This document shows positions 24,070 to 32,646 of a DNA stretch of 35,471 nucleotides, piece by piece. This DNA is from a bacterium (lineage in GTDB: Bacteria; Margulisbacteria; Marinamargulisbacteria; SXXA01; JAHFDB01). Position 1 is the stretch's first letter. Every line of letters begins with the position of its first letter. The notes under the pieces were generated by a model. It saw only the letters and a list, made by a program, of their open reading frames with translations, was not told the DNA's origin and ran no database searches. The stretch is from positions 1 to 35,471 of the forward strand of contig JAHFCZ010000005.1 in the NCBI GenBank assembly GCA_023249285.1, in the 5' to 3' direction. The position numbers and the translations under genes were made by a program.

Positions 24070-25866
24070 ATGATGCATTTGATTTATGGGCCCACCGGAT
24101 GCGGAAAAACTCAGGCCATACTCACTCAAATCCAGGCATGGTTAACCGGACAACACGTGCATGCCGATCAGATCATGCTCATTTCCGGGACGGCCAGCGG
24201 GGCTCGGCTTCTCAAATGTGAGCTCCAACAACAACTGGGCGATGCCGCCGCCGGCTTACACGCCACTTCTTTGAAGGCCTGGGCTCTGAGCGTGCTGCGT
24301 GCCCATCACTTGGTGCAAACGCCGAATGAACAGCCGTTTTCACTGTATTGTGCTGACCTGATGTCACGCTTGGGTCTTGGTCCAGAACCGGCTGAGGCCG
24401 TTCACGACTGGCTGGACCAATGGGGGATGTTACGCGACGATGCAATTTTGTCCCGGGCATTGCCGCTGTTTGCCGACCAGGATCGGGTGCTGAGTCTGTT
24501 CCCTTATCGATTTGTGATTATTGATAATGCCCATCACTTGGATGATGCGGTGTCGCTGGCCTTGATCCAAGCCATGGCCCAGGGTCGGGAAATGGCGGTG
24601 GCTTTTGACCCGTTTTTGGCGCAGCATCAAGGTGATTTACTGGGAGACTACACCCAACGATTCCCCAATGCGCGGGTCAGCGCACTCCCGCATCGCCATC
24701 ATGAAGGCCCGGTCTTTGAGGCCCTTTGTGAGGTCAATCCCGCATTGATTGCCCAAGTGCCGACTGCCCACCCGCAACACCCCTTTTTGACCGGTGACTC
24801 CTTCCCCGATGAGGAGGCCTTGGTTGCGTGGATGATCCAGCATATCCGTTACCTGCAAGAAACCCAATGGATCGATGGCTCGGAGATGGTCATGATTTCG
24901 CAAGGGAGCTCCCCGCAATTGGAAGCCGCTTTGCATCTGTCCCAAATCCCGACCCGGCATCTCGGGGAAGATCAGCTGTACCAAACCCCGGAACTCGTCC
25001 GCGTCCTGGCCTATTTGAGCCTGATCCATAACCCCCATGACCCCTTTGCCTTACTGGAAGTGAGTGAAAGCTTGGGCGTTGACCGATCCGAAGTTCAGGC
25101 CTGGATTTCTGCGGCGTTTCACGCGAAACAATCGGTGTCGACGCTCTGCCAAACCCTGAAAATAGATCTGCCCAAAAAAGAAGAACTACAGCGCCTCTTT
25201 ACGCATTTAGCGGCCCTTCAAACGGCCTATTACCACAACGAACATCGCCTGGATGAGCTGATTGGGGCGGTACGTGAAGTGTCGATCCACCATGATGAGG
25301 ACGAATCCCAAGAAGAGATCGAGTTAGCCAACGCGAATGTGTCCGGCTTAGTTGAAGAGGCCATGGAATCCGGCTGGACCCTGCAAGGGCTCCTGGATTA
25401 CGCGCAGTGTTTGACCCCCTTAGAAGATCGGCCGGCCCAAGGCTCCGCGATCTTAGTCATCGATGCCAGTATGGCCTGGATGCTCCAGGATTTGCATCCG
25501 CATCGGGTGGTCTTGATCTTGTCACCGGGGGATGCCGATGATCACCTGGAAGCCACCTATTATTTGGGGCTTGGCCACGCAAAAAATGGCGTGGTACTCA
25601 CCCATTTGAGCACGCACCCGGTGGACCATACCCGTCATCCGTGGTTTGCTTCCATGATGAATGCGGCCCAAAATGGGCATTTTCCAGCCCCGCAAGACCA
25701 TGCGCTTAGAGTGGGTCAGCGCGTCCGTCACGCCACCTGGGGAGAGGGGAAAATCACCCAAATCCAGGCCGAGGCGGACAAAACCTGTCTCCATGTTCAA
25801 TTCCATGACGAATTGCGGGTTCTGATGGCCAAATATGCGGTCTTAGACCTGCTCGAGGACGGCTAA
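24070..25866 (+). CDS. UvrD/PcrA-like protein with degenerate helicase motifs
   Basis: 598 residues. Walker A GPTGCGKT (7-14) opens an SF1-helicase-like core. The Walker B region reads VIIDNAHHLDD instead of a DEFQD-type motif. Where motifs V and VI should be, the sequence reads LVIDASMAWMLQDLHPHRVV and TYYLGLGHAKNGVV, so the usual THxxKGLE and TRA residues, including the arginine finger, are missing. The last ~60 residues match the UvrD C-terminal tail: GQRVRHATWGEGKITQI, then VQFHDELRVLMAKYAVLDLL. UvrD proteins are usually about 700 residues or longer, so this one is shortened. It may bind ATP or DNA and RNA polymerase without unwinding, or be a diverged repair accessory. AAGGAGG seven bases before ATG 24070 supports the start. 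It heads the queE unit. Confidence 0.7.
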   Translation: MMHLIYGPTGCGKTQAILTQIQAWLTGQHVHADQIMLISGTASGARLLKCELQQQLGDAAAGLHATSLKAWALSVLRAHHLVQTPNEQPFSLYCADLMSRLGLGPEPAEAVHDWLDQWGMLRDDAILSRALPLFADQDRVLSLFPYRFVIIDNAHHLDDAVSLALIQAMAQGREMAVAFDPFLAQHQGDLLGDYTQRFPNARVSALPHRHHEGPVFEALCEVNPALIAQVPTAHPQHPFLTGDSFPDEEALVAWMIQHIRYLQETQWIDGSEMVMISQGSSPQLEAALHLSQIPTRHLGEDQLYQTPELVRVLAYLSLIHNPHDPFALLEVSESLGVDRSEVQAWISAAFHAKQSVSTLCQTLKIDLPKKEELQRLFTHLAALQTAYYHNEHRLDELIGAVREVSIHHDEDESQEEIELANANVSGLVEEAMESGWTLQGLLDYAQCLTPLEDRPAQGSAILVIDASMAWMLQDLHPHRVVLILSPGDADDHLEATYYLGLGHAKNGVVLTHLSTHPVDHTRHPWFASMMNAAQNGHFPAPQDHALRVGQRVRHATWGEGKITQIQAEADKTCLHVQFHDELRVLMAKYAVLDLLEDG

Positions 25867-25867
25867 A

Positions 25868-26524
25868 ATGCACATCAAAGAAATGTTTTACTCGTTTCAA
25901 GGCGAAGGCCCCTGGGTGGGCTATCCCCAGATTTTTATTCGATTTTATGGGTGCAACATTCACTGTGCCTACTGCGATGAGCCCGATTTTGTCGAGCAAC
26001 GTCACAATTACACCTCGGAAAAAGTCTTGGAAGAAATCCAGCCTTGGGTGGCCAAAAAACCCCATTCGATTTCGATCACCGGCGGAGAGCCCCTGATTCA
26101 GGTGGCGGCCCTCAAAGACCTCTTGCCGCAACTGCCCTTGCCCGTCTACTTGGAAACCAACGGCACCCTGCCCAAGCACTTGGCGGAGGTCTTGCCCTGG
26201 ATTACCTATGCCTCGGTGGATTACAAGACCGGATTTCAGGCTGAATTTACGGATTTTATGGCCCAATTGAAGGATTTGCCTGGGGCCTTTGTAAAATACG
26301 TATTGGTGCGGGATTTCCCTATCCAAGACATTCAAAACATTGTCAAAATCATGTCGGCCCTTAACCCGGCCATGCCGTTTGTGATCCAACCCGTGACCCC
26401 GTTTGCGGAGGTGAAGCACAAAGCCAAGCCCGAAGATATCTTGCGGGCATATACCCTTGCCTCAAAACATCTTTCGGATGTTAGAATTATCCCACAAACT
26501 CATAAATTTATAGGAATTCGGTAA
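25868..26524 (+). CDS. queE: 7-carboxy-7-deazaguanine synthase QueE (radical SAM)
   Basis: 218 residues, family-typical. KEMFYSFQGEGPWVGYPQIF is the QueE opening, followed by the iron-sulfur motif GCNIHCAYCDEP (CxxxCxxC) and ISITGGEPLIQV, the SAM-contacting region. VIQPVTPF and a C-terminal VRIIPQTHKFIGIR complete the fold. It makes 7-carboxy-7-deazaguanine from 6-carboxytetrahydropterin for queuosine in tRNA, or for deazaguanine DNA modification. ATG lies 1 base after the stop of the UvrD-like gene, with GAGGA upstream. No queC, queD or queF is in the window. Confidence 0.94.
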   Translation: MHIKEMFYSFQGEGPWVGYPQIFIRFYGCNIHCAYCDEPDFVEQRHNYTSEKVLEEIQPWVAKKPHSISITGGEPLIQVAALKDLLPQLPLPVYLETNGTLPKHLAEVLPWITYASVDYKTGFQAEFTDFMAQLKDLPGAFVKYVLVRDFPIQDIQNIVKIMSALNPAMPFVIQPVTPFAEVKHKAKPEDILRAYTLASKHLSDVRIIPQTHKFIGIR

Positions 26525-27204
26525 TGAAAAACACCTCGTTTATTCTGCGTTCATGGATCTTGGTTCTGGTTTTGATCATGGGGAGCATGGCTGGCCTTGA
26601 AGCGGCCTCGTCGAAGTTGATCGAGTCCAATGCCCATGGGCAAATTGACTGGGAAAAAGGGACGTTGCGGGCGGATTCGGCGCAGCACATGGACGGGCTA
26701 ATCCAGTCTTTACGGGTGGATACATCGACCACGATCGGGGAGCTGATGCTGTTTGACCCGGGACTCGTCGAGGAATTACCACAGGGGAAAGATGTGGACC
26801 TGTATGGGGATGACGGGATTGCGACCACGGTTTTTGGGAAAGTGGTGGACCCGGAGGCCCAAGCGCTAGCCACACCGGATGCCAAGGCCCCTGACGGCGT
26901 GATCGTGGATGCGACCCTTTGTGACTTTTTCCCTTGCCTGATCCCCAGTTGGATGGGCAGCACTGGCGAGGTGATCTTTGCGCCGGAGCAGCTGTATTCG
27001 CTGACCACGTGTGCGGTGCGTTATGTGGGCAGCCTTCAGGCCGCTAAACTCCTCCTCCCCAACGCAATGATTGTCCGGGCCATTTCGACCGGGGGGGCCT
27101 TTAAGGGATCTTTGGGCTTTAGTGCCGCCGACAGTGACATGCTCAAAGAGTTGGAAGCCAAAACCCAGTGCATTCGGCGTGGGAAAGTCATTATTATCCT
27201 GTAG
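26524..27204 (+). CDS. Secreted protein of unknown function
   Basis: 226 residues; not recognised. The first ~28 residues look like a Sec signal peptide (positive MKNTSFILRS, hydrophobic WILVLVLIMGSMAG, a small-residue cleavage region LEAAS). The mature part contains an acidic domain with TTIGELMLFDPGLVEELPQG and two Cys in TLCDFFPCLIPSWMG, then two later Cys (LTTCAVRYVG and TQCIRRG), so disulfide bonds are possible. The C-terminus is basic-hydrophobic (RRGKVIIIL). ATG overlaps the queE stop by one base (TAATG) and murC follows 12 bases after its end. It may act in the periplasm on the envelope, but that rests only on position and signal peptide. Confidence 0.75.
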   Translation: MKNTSFILRSWILVLVLIMGSMAGLEAASSKLIESNAHGQIDWEKGTLRADSAQHMDGLIQSLRVDTSTTIGELMLFDPGLVEELPQGKDVDLYGDDGIATTVFGKVVDPEAQALATPDAKAPDGVIVDATLCDFFPCLIPSWMGSTGEVIFAPEQLYSLTTCAVRYVGSLQAAKLLLPNAMIVRAISTGGAFKGSLGFSAADSDMLKELEAKTQCIRRGKVIIIL

Positions 27205-27216
27205 GAGAGCCCAGCC

Positions 27217-28647
27217 ATGGAAATTTCAAAACACAAAACACTACACTTTATCGGGATCGGCGGGGCCGGCATGAGCGCGATCGCGACCGTTGCCCTCGAA
27301 ATGGGGTATTCCGTGACCGGTTCGGATTTGAAGGAATCCATCTCTACGATTCGCCTTAAAGATTTGGGGGCCAAGATTTTCTTCGGCAATAAACCTGCGA
27401 ATTTAAGAGAAGCAGACGTGGTCATTGTGTCGACCGCGATCCCGGATGACAACCCCGAATATGCCCACGCGAAACAAGAAAAAATGGTGATTTTACGCCG
27501 TGCGGAGATGTTGGATGTCCTGATGCGGCATTTTCAGCGTCGGATTTCCGTGGCTGGGACCCACGGTAAAACCACGACCTCCTCGATGGTCGCTAAGGCC
27601 TTGATGGACAATGGCAAAAAACCCACGTATTTGGTGGGGGCGGATTTGCGGGACCTGGGTGGCAACGCGGGCCTAGGTACCAGTGATTATTTTGTGGCCG
27701 AATCCGACGAAAGTGATGGTTCTTTTTTGTACCTACATCCCAACGTTGGGATTATTACGAACATCGAAACGGATCACTTGGATTACTACAAAGATTTTGA
27801 CAATATCAAATTTCACTTCCAGAAATTTATGCAAGGGATTCGGGATCGGCAAGGCTATTTGATTATCAACCGGGATGATCCGGTCTTGGTGGAATTGGCC
27901 AAACCCTTCGAAGAGCATGTGATCTACTACGGGATTCACACTAAGGCCGAAGTCATGGCCACCAAAATTGTGCATACCCCAGAAGGGTCAAATTTTACCC
28001 TTAAAATTAATGGCCGCGACAAAGGGGAGGTGTATTTGCAGGTCTATGGCCAACACAATGTCTCGAACTGCTTGTCTGTCATTGCCCTCGGGATCAAAGA
28101 AAACATTTCTTTGGAAGGCATTAAAAAGAGCTTATTTGGGTTCTCTGGGGCCAAGCGTCGGTTCCAATGGATCGGCCAAGAAAATGGCATCGATGTGTAT
28201 GACGATTACGGGCATCACCCGACTGAAATTTATACAACCTTAGACGGCGCGAAACGCAGCTTCCCTGAGCGACGGGTGATTTGTATTTTTCAACCCCATC
28301 GCTACACCCGTACCCGGGATTTATTGGAATCCTTCCCCGATGCGTTCCAAGCCGCGGACATGACGATTATTACCGAAGTGTACTCGGCCAATGAAGAGAA
28401 AATCGCCAAGATTTCCGGGCGACTTATCGTGGATAAAGTGAAGGCGAAGTTCGCGGCTGAAGCCCGATTTATTGCCAAGAAAAGTGACATCCCCAAGACC
28501 TTGGTTCCCTTGTTACGGCCTGGCGACTTGGTGATCACAATGGGTGCGGGCGACATTCATACCGTCGCCAAAGAGTTGGTGGCCCAGCTCAAAACCGCTA
28601 TTCCGAAGAGCCCTGTGCTCACCCCCCCTCATGCAGATCCGGTCTGA
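27217..28647 (+). CDS. murC: UDP-N-acetylmuramate--L-alanine ligase MurC
   Basis: 476 residues. Mur-ligase pattern: HFIGIGGAGMSAIA (UDP-binding), SVAGTHGKTTTSSMVAKAL (ATP P-loop), ESDESDGSFLYLHP, TNIETDHLDYY, then YDDYGHHPTEI and IFQPHRYTRTRDL. It adds L-alanine to UDP-MurNAc, the first amino acid of the peptidoglycan stem peptide, in the cytoplasm. GGAGAG, beginning in the upstream stop codon, precedes ATG 27217. It is followed with overlap by murB; murG and the earlier dcw genes are not upstream, where queE and an unknown gene stand instead. Confidence 0.97.
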   Translation: MEISKHKTLHFIGIGGAGMSAIATVALEMGYSVTGSDLKESISTIRLKDLGAKIFFGNKPANLREADVVIVSTAIPDDNPEYAHAKQEKMVILRRAEMLDVLMRHFQRRISVAGTHGKTTTSSMVAKALMDNGKKPTYLVGADLRDLGGNAGLGTSDYFVAESDESDGSFLYLHPNVGIITNIETDHLDYYKDFDNIKFHFQKFMQGIRDRQGYLIINRDDPVLVELAKPFEEHVIYYGIHTKAEVMATKIVHTPEGSNFTLKINGRDKGEVYLQVYGQHNVSNCLSVIALGIKENISLEGIKKSLFGFSGAKRRFQWIGQENGIDVYDDYGHHPTEIYTTLDGAKRSFPERRVICIFQPHRYTRTRDLLESFPDAFQAADMTIITEVYSANEEKIAKISGRLIVDKVKAKFAAEARFIAKKSDIPKTLVPLLRPGDLVITMGAGDIHTVAKELVAQLKTAIPKSPVLTPPHADPV

Positions 28648-29482
28648 AGTCCCGATTAGTAGCCTCACCACCTTTCAAAATGAGGGTACGGTGCGAGAAG
28701 TGGTGAGTGTGGACACGCTTGCCGACTTACGGTCTTTTTTGGAGACGCATCGGGTCTTTTCGATCTTGGGGAAGGGCTCCAATACCCTCATTAATCCCGA
28801 AACCTCGATCCCCACTTTTTTACAAATTTCACCGCAATGGCTGCCCCCTGAGGTCCGTCCGGGAAATCGGCTGTTGGCCGGGGCCGGATGCACGGTCCAT
28901 CAGGTGATGAAGGCCTGCGCTACTGCGGGGCTCACCGGGCTGGAATTTGCGGCTGGGGTGCCGGCCTCGATCGGGGGCATGGTGGCGATGAATTTTGGCT
29001 GTTATGGCCGCGACGTCTCCCAGGTTGTCACCCGGGTCCAGGTCGTCACGTTTTCGGGGGAGGATCTGTGGTTGGCCCCCGAAGAGCTGGGGTTTGGCTA
29101 TCGGCATAGTCGGGTTCAAACGGAGCCCTGGATCGTAGTGGCGGCTGAATTTCAGCTGGAAAGCGCGGATATGGACACTGTGAAAGCCACCCAGGCCCGG
29201 TTTGTGGCCGATCGATTGGCCAAACAGCCCTTGCGAGCCCGGACCTTTGGGAGTACGTTTAAGAACCCCCCCAATCAGTATGCTGGGGCCTTGATCGAAT
29301 CCATCGGATTTAAGGGCAAGCCGGTGGGGGCCGTTGGGTTTTCAGCTCAACATGCGAATTTTTTAGAAAATTTAGGGGGTGGCACCTTTGACGCGGCCTT
29401 GCATCTGATTGAAACGGTGCAGGCACAGGTCTGGGCCACCCATCAGGTTGTGTTAGAAACGGAGGTTAAATTGGTGCGATGA
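28631..29482 (+). CDS. murB: UDP-N-acetylenolpyruvoylglucosamine reductase MurB
   Basis: About 283 residues from ATG 28631. A longer reading from 28544 lies wholly inside murC and its 29 extra residues have no resemblance to MurB. FAD-binding phrases: VFSILGKGSNTLI, GAGCTVHQVMKACATAGLTG and GVPASIGGMVAMNFGCYG. The catalytic Ser lies in FGSTFKNPP and the C-terminal Glu in VLETEVKLV. It reduces the enolpyruvyl group to form UDP-MurNAc with NADPH. It overlaps the end of murC by 17 bases and its stop overlaps the ddl start (ATGA). Confidence 0.95.
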   Translation: MQIRSEVPISSLTTFQNEGTVREVVSVDTLADLRSFLETHRVFSILGKGSNTLINPETSIPTFLQISPQWLPPEVRPGNRLLAGAGCTVHQVMKACATAGLTGLEFAAGVPASIGGMVAMNFGCYGRDVSQVVTRVQVVTFSGEDLWLAPEELGFGYRHSRVQTEPWIVVAAEFQLESADMDTVKATQARFVADRLAKQPLRARTFGSTFKNPPNQYAGALIESIGFKGKPVGAVGFSAQHANFLENLGGGTFDAALHLIETVQAQVWATHQVVLETEVKLVR

Positions 29483-30396
29483 TTGCGGAATTTAAATCGA
29501 AACGGATTGCAGTTTTGTGTGGCGGGTATTCGGAGGAGCGAGAGGTATCCTTACGGTCCGGGAAAAATGTACTGGAAGCCCTGCTGAGCTTGGGCTATCA
29601 GGCCCGGATTTTGGACCCCGCCGTTGAGTCGTTGGTGGACGGGTCCTATGACCTTGCGTTTAATGCCTTGCATGGCACCTTTGGCGAAGATGGCGCGGTA
29701 CAAAGCCTGTTGGAACACTGCCACATCCCCTACACCGGGTCTGGACCCCAGGCCTCGTTATTGGGGATGGAAAAAAGTCTCACCAAAGTCATCATGCACC
29801 AAGAAGGTTTGCCGACCCCCCCGTTTCAGATCGTGACGCGGGGGACCCCTCACCTTCCCATGACACTCGCATTTCCGGTGATTGCGAAGCCCGTGTCCTC
29901 CGGCTCGAGCGTGGGGACCCTCTATTGCGAGACGCTCCCCGATTATCAACGCCACATTGCCACGCTATTGGCCCAATACGGCACCTGTATGGTCGAGCCC
30001 TATATCACCGGGCAAGAGATCACCATTAGTGTCCTTGACCTGCCCAGCGGTGCGAAAGCCCTCCCCATTTTGGAGTTGATTCCGAAGAATAAATTTTATG
30101 ATTATGAGGCCAAATATACCCCGAATATGACCGAATTTGTGATCCCGGCTCGGCTGGATGCCGCCACCACGCAACGCTGCCAGGCTATGGCGGTGAACCT
30201 TCATCAGCTGTTGGGATGTCGGGGGATGTCCCGCACGGATATGATCGTGCACCCCCAATTGGGCCCGCAGATTTTGGAAATTAATACCACGCCGGGCATG
30301 ACGGATTTGTCGGACTTACCCGCCCAGGCGCAGGCGGAGGGGATTTCGTTCCCGGCCCTCGTCGAGATTATTTTGGAAAGTGCGCGTCGTCCATGA
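29479..30396 (+). CDS. ddl: D-alanine--D-alanine ligase
   Basis: 305 residues, the normal size for DdlB-type enzymes. ATP-grasp features: CGGYSEEREVSLRSG, ALHGTFGEDGAVQSLLE, PVIAKPVSSGSSVGTLY, KFYDYEAKYTPN (the omega-loop Tyr-Tyr region) and ILEINTTPGMTDLSDLP with the metal-binding Glu and Asn. It makes the D-Ala-D-Ala dipeptide for the peptidoglycan precursor. ATGA overlaps at both ends couple it to murB and ftsQ. Confidence 0.96.
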   Translation: MIAEFKSKRIAVLCGGYSEEREVSLRSGKNVLEALLSLGYQARILDPAVESLVDGSYDLAFNALHGTFGEDGAVQSLLEHCHIPYTGSGPQASLLGMEKSLTKVIMHQEGLPTPPFQIVTRGTPHLPMTLAFPVIAKPVSSGSSVGTLYCETLPDYQRHIATLLAQYGTCMVEPYITGQEITISVLDLPSGAKALPILELIPKNKFYDYEAKYTPNMTEFVIPARLDAATTQRCQAMAVNLHQLLGCRGMSRTDMIVHPQLGPQILEINTTPGMTDLSDLPAQAQAEGISFPALVEIILESARRP

Positions 30397-31172
30397 CCGA
30401 GCCCAATTATCGGCGACGAAGACGGTTTACCCTCCTCATTTTAGGGCTACTTTTAGGGACGGGCTTGTGGTGGGGCTATGCCCAGCTTTCGCAATTCCGG
30501 GCCCTGCAAATCCATGAGTTTCGGGTGATCGGGGCTGTGTACTGCCCACCAGAGCGGATCCAGGCCTTGTGTGCCCCCTATCGCAACCAGAACGTGATTA
30601 CGACTTTTTTGTCGGGACGATTGAAACGACGGTTGAAAAAGGCCTTTCCGCAAGCCCAAAAAATCGCCATTTGGCCGCTGTTCCCTTCGGTATTACAGAT
30701 TAAAATCACTGAAAAAACCCCGTTTATTACCCTTGCAGGGTCCACCGAGATGGTCGTGGTTGCCCAAGATGGGACGGCCTTGCAGCGCCTTAACCCTGCC
30801 TGTGCCGCCAGTGCCAACCTGGGGCTGGTGGTCCGTGGGATCCCGCCACGGTGGGCCGTCCCCAAAGTCCCCCCCAAAGCCATGGTCAAACTCGTAACCT
30901 TGGTGGAGGCCCTCCAGCATGCGCAAGGGCTCGACCATCCAGTCATTGTGATCCACCATTTGAGCTTGGTACCGTCCAGTAACCGGGACGACATTGTCAT
31001 ATTGAAAGATGGGATCCTGCCCATTAAAATGGGATCTCTAGATCAAACATCCCAAAAATTGGCCGCTGCTGCCCTGTTTATCACCCATCACCGGACCGAA
31101 GCACCCAGCAAGAACATCGGGTATATCGATGTCCGCGTGCCACACCGAGTAATCGTCAATTATGGCTTCTAA
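30393..31172 (+). CDS. ftsQ: Cell division protein FtsQ
   Basis: 259 residues with FtsQ architecture: a short basic cytoplasmic tail (YRRRRRFT), one membrane helix (~residues 13-32), then a POTRA-like domain (LQIHEFRVIGAVYCPPERI; FPSVLQIKITEKTPFITL) and the beta domain. FtsQ bridges early and late divisome proteins in the inner membrane. Position between ddl and ftsA is diagnostic because the sequence itself evolves fast. Two Cys in the POTRA region (VYCPPE and ALCAPY) are unusual for FtsQ and might pair. It overlaps ftsA by 11 bases. Confidence 0.9.
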   Translation: MTEPNYRRRRRFTLLILGLLLGTGLWWGYAQLSQFRALQIHEFRVIGAVYCPPERIQALCAPYRNQNVITTFLSGRLKRRLKKAFPQAQKIAIWPLFPSVLQIKITEKTPFITLAGSTEMVVVAQDGTALQRLNPACAASANLGLVVRGIPPRWAVPKVPPKAMVKLVTLVEALQHAQGLDHPVIVIHHLSLVPSSNRDDIVILKDGILPIKMGSLDQTSQKLAAAALFITHHRTEAPSKNIGYIDVRVPHRVIVNYGF

Positions 31173-32382
31173 TATACTCTCTAGTCGCGCTTCAAAGCTT
31201 GTCATGGGTCTAGACATTGGCTCCACCAAGATTTGCGCCTGTATCTGCGAAATTGGGCCCTATGGCGACATCCACGTCCGGGGCTTTGGCACCAGCGCGA
31301 GCAGTGGGCTGAATAAAGGAAAAATTGTCCATGCCGAGGATTTGCAACGGTCCATCGAGAAGGCCATTCAGCGAGCGGAGCTGGCGGCAGGGGCACGGGT
31401 GGATCAAGTCCTCACCAATTTACCGGTCCTGGAAACGGCCTTTATGCACAATACGGGGCTCATTATCTCCAAGGAAGAATCGGGCAAAATCAGTGAGGCC
31501 GAAAAAATCGAATGTCTGAAACGATCCAAGGCCATTTCCAAGGCCACCGACCAGACCGTCCTGCACATGATTCCGCTCTATTTCAAAGTCGACGACGCCA
31601 TGGTCCAGAACCCTGTCGGGGTGTCCGGCACGCATCTGGAAACCCAAACCCATATTATTTTGGTGGATACGGACCAGCTCAATCAAATCACCTTTATGCT
31701 CAAACGGTTGCGCCTCAAAATTGCCGGAATTGTGTATGACGGCTTGGCCGCAGCCCAGACTATGCTCAGTGACAATGAACTCAAAAATGGGGCCATTGTG
31801 ATGGATATGGGCGGACGCTTTACCAAGGTCGGCATTTTTAAAAATGGACTCTTGCAGCGGGCCTCCGTCATTCCGATTGGCGGCGATACCATTACCCAAG
31901 ACATTGCCCAATGCCTCAAAACGTCCATCGGGGAGGCTGAGCGCATTAAGATTTTGAAAGGGGCCGTGAATTTTAATCAAATTAATCCCGGGGAATTTGT
32001 GGAGATTCGGACGGACAAAGGCGAAAAGACCTCGATTCAACGCCGACTTCTGGCCCAAATTATTCATGCTCGGGTGACTGAGTGGATGACCCTGATCCAA
32101 CAAGAAATGTCCTTTGATTTTGACCCGCATTACTCGATTGCATTGGCGGGACGGGGCAGTCAACTCACGGGGCTGGATCGCTATGTCGAGCAGACCCTCA
32201 ACCGAAAAGTGCGGCTGATGTCGGATACGTTACGGGACCTCGGGGACTCCCCCGAACATGCCTCGGCCATTGGGGTGGTGGTCTATGGCCTTAAGAGCCG
32301 AGCCATCGCTGTGTCCGCACCGCCGCCGCCCTCCCAAGATCCCTTCAACCGATTCAATTCCTGGATCCGGGAGTTTTTCTAG
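31162..32382 (+). CDS. ftsA: Cell division protein FtsA
   Basis: 406 residues of the actin-like FtsA family: VMGLDIGSTKICACICEIGP (phosphate 1 loop), the SHS2/1C region with VTNLPVLE, AIVMDMGGRFTKVGIF (phosphate 2), VIPIGGDTITQDIAQCL and SIALAGRGSQLTGLDRYVE (adenosine motif). The C-terminus FNRFNSWIREFF is the amphipathic helix that ties FtsZ filaments to the membrane. The protein is therefore complete even though its stop codon (TAG, 32380-32382) overlaps the first bases of an inverted repeat. ftsZ, the standard next gene, does not follow. Confidence 0.96.
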   Translation: MASNILSSRASKLVMGLDIGSTKICACICEIGPYGDIHVRGFGTSASSGLNKGKIVHAEDLQRSIEKAIQRAELAAGARVDQVLTNLPVLETAFMHNTGLIISKEESGKISEAEKIECLKRSKAISKATDQTVLHMIPLYFKVDDAMVQNPVGVSGTHLETQTHIILVDTDQLNQITFMLKRLRLKIAGIVYDGLAAAQTMLSDNELKNGAIVMDMGGRFTKVGIFKNGLLQRASVIPIGGDTITQDIAQCLKTSIGEAERIKILKGAVNFNQINPGEFVEIRTDKGEKTSIQRRLLAQIIHARVTEWMTLIQQEMSFDFDPHYSIALAGRGSQLTGLDRYVEQTLNRKVRLMSDTLRDLGDSPEHASAIGVVVYGLKSRAIAVSAPPPPSQDPFNRFNSWIREFF

Positions 32383-32505
32383 AGACTGTTGACAAATTAA
32401 TCTGCTGCGTTACCCTGATTCTCAAAACTCCTCATTGAGGACCCACTCAACTCCGGGTTTTTCGCATCAGGCATGCCTTGCATCTTGAATTTGTCGACAG
32501 TCTCT
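32381..32505. repeat. 125-bp element bounded by 18-bp inverted repeats, MITE-like
   Basis: The arms AGAGACTGTTGACAAATT (32381-32398) and AATTTGTCGACAGTCTCT (32488-32505) are inverted repeats matching 17 of 18 bases. The 89 bases between hold small palindromes: CCTCATTGAGG (32430-32440), ACCC/GGGT followed by five T (32441-32462) and GGCATGCC (32470-32477). No ORF or clear target duplication was seen. It could be a transposase-less insertion element or an extended hairpin that also ends ftsA transcription. The left arm supplies part of the ftsA stop codon. Confidence 0.6.
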
Positions 32506-32518
32506 GGGCCTCTTGCTA

Positions 32519-32561
32519 TTTATTCACCGATTTAATACTATTTCAGTGAGTTTATTCACCG
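32519..32561. repeat. Two direct repeats of TTTATTCACCG, 32 bp apart
   Basis: TTTATTCACCG occurs at 32519-32529 and again at 32551-32561, a period of 32 bp or about three helical turns. They lie between the convergent 3' ends of ftsA and the large unknown gene. Possibly a protein-binding site or the remains of a small repeat array; nothing else was recognised between 32506 and 32646. Confidence 0.5.
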
Positions 32562-32646
32562 TTTTTAGTGGGAATTTAGAGAATTCTATCCTTTCGGAGC
32601 GTGTGAAGTGGGGGGTATAACCACCCGTGTATCATTCGTTTCTAGG

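Noticed and set aside
28544-28630. N-terminal extension of MurB
   Set aside because: It is the alternate frame of the murC 3' end; MurB similarity starts after ATG 28631.
31420-32163. A 247-codon antisense frame within ftsA
   Set aside because: ftsA shows all family motifs on the plus strand; the antisense frame is a codon-bias shadow.
32600-32640. G-rich/C-rich hairpin as a terminator of the large minus-strand gene
   Set aside because: The stem is short and bulged and no T-run follows on the minus strand.
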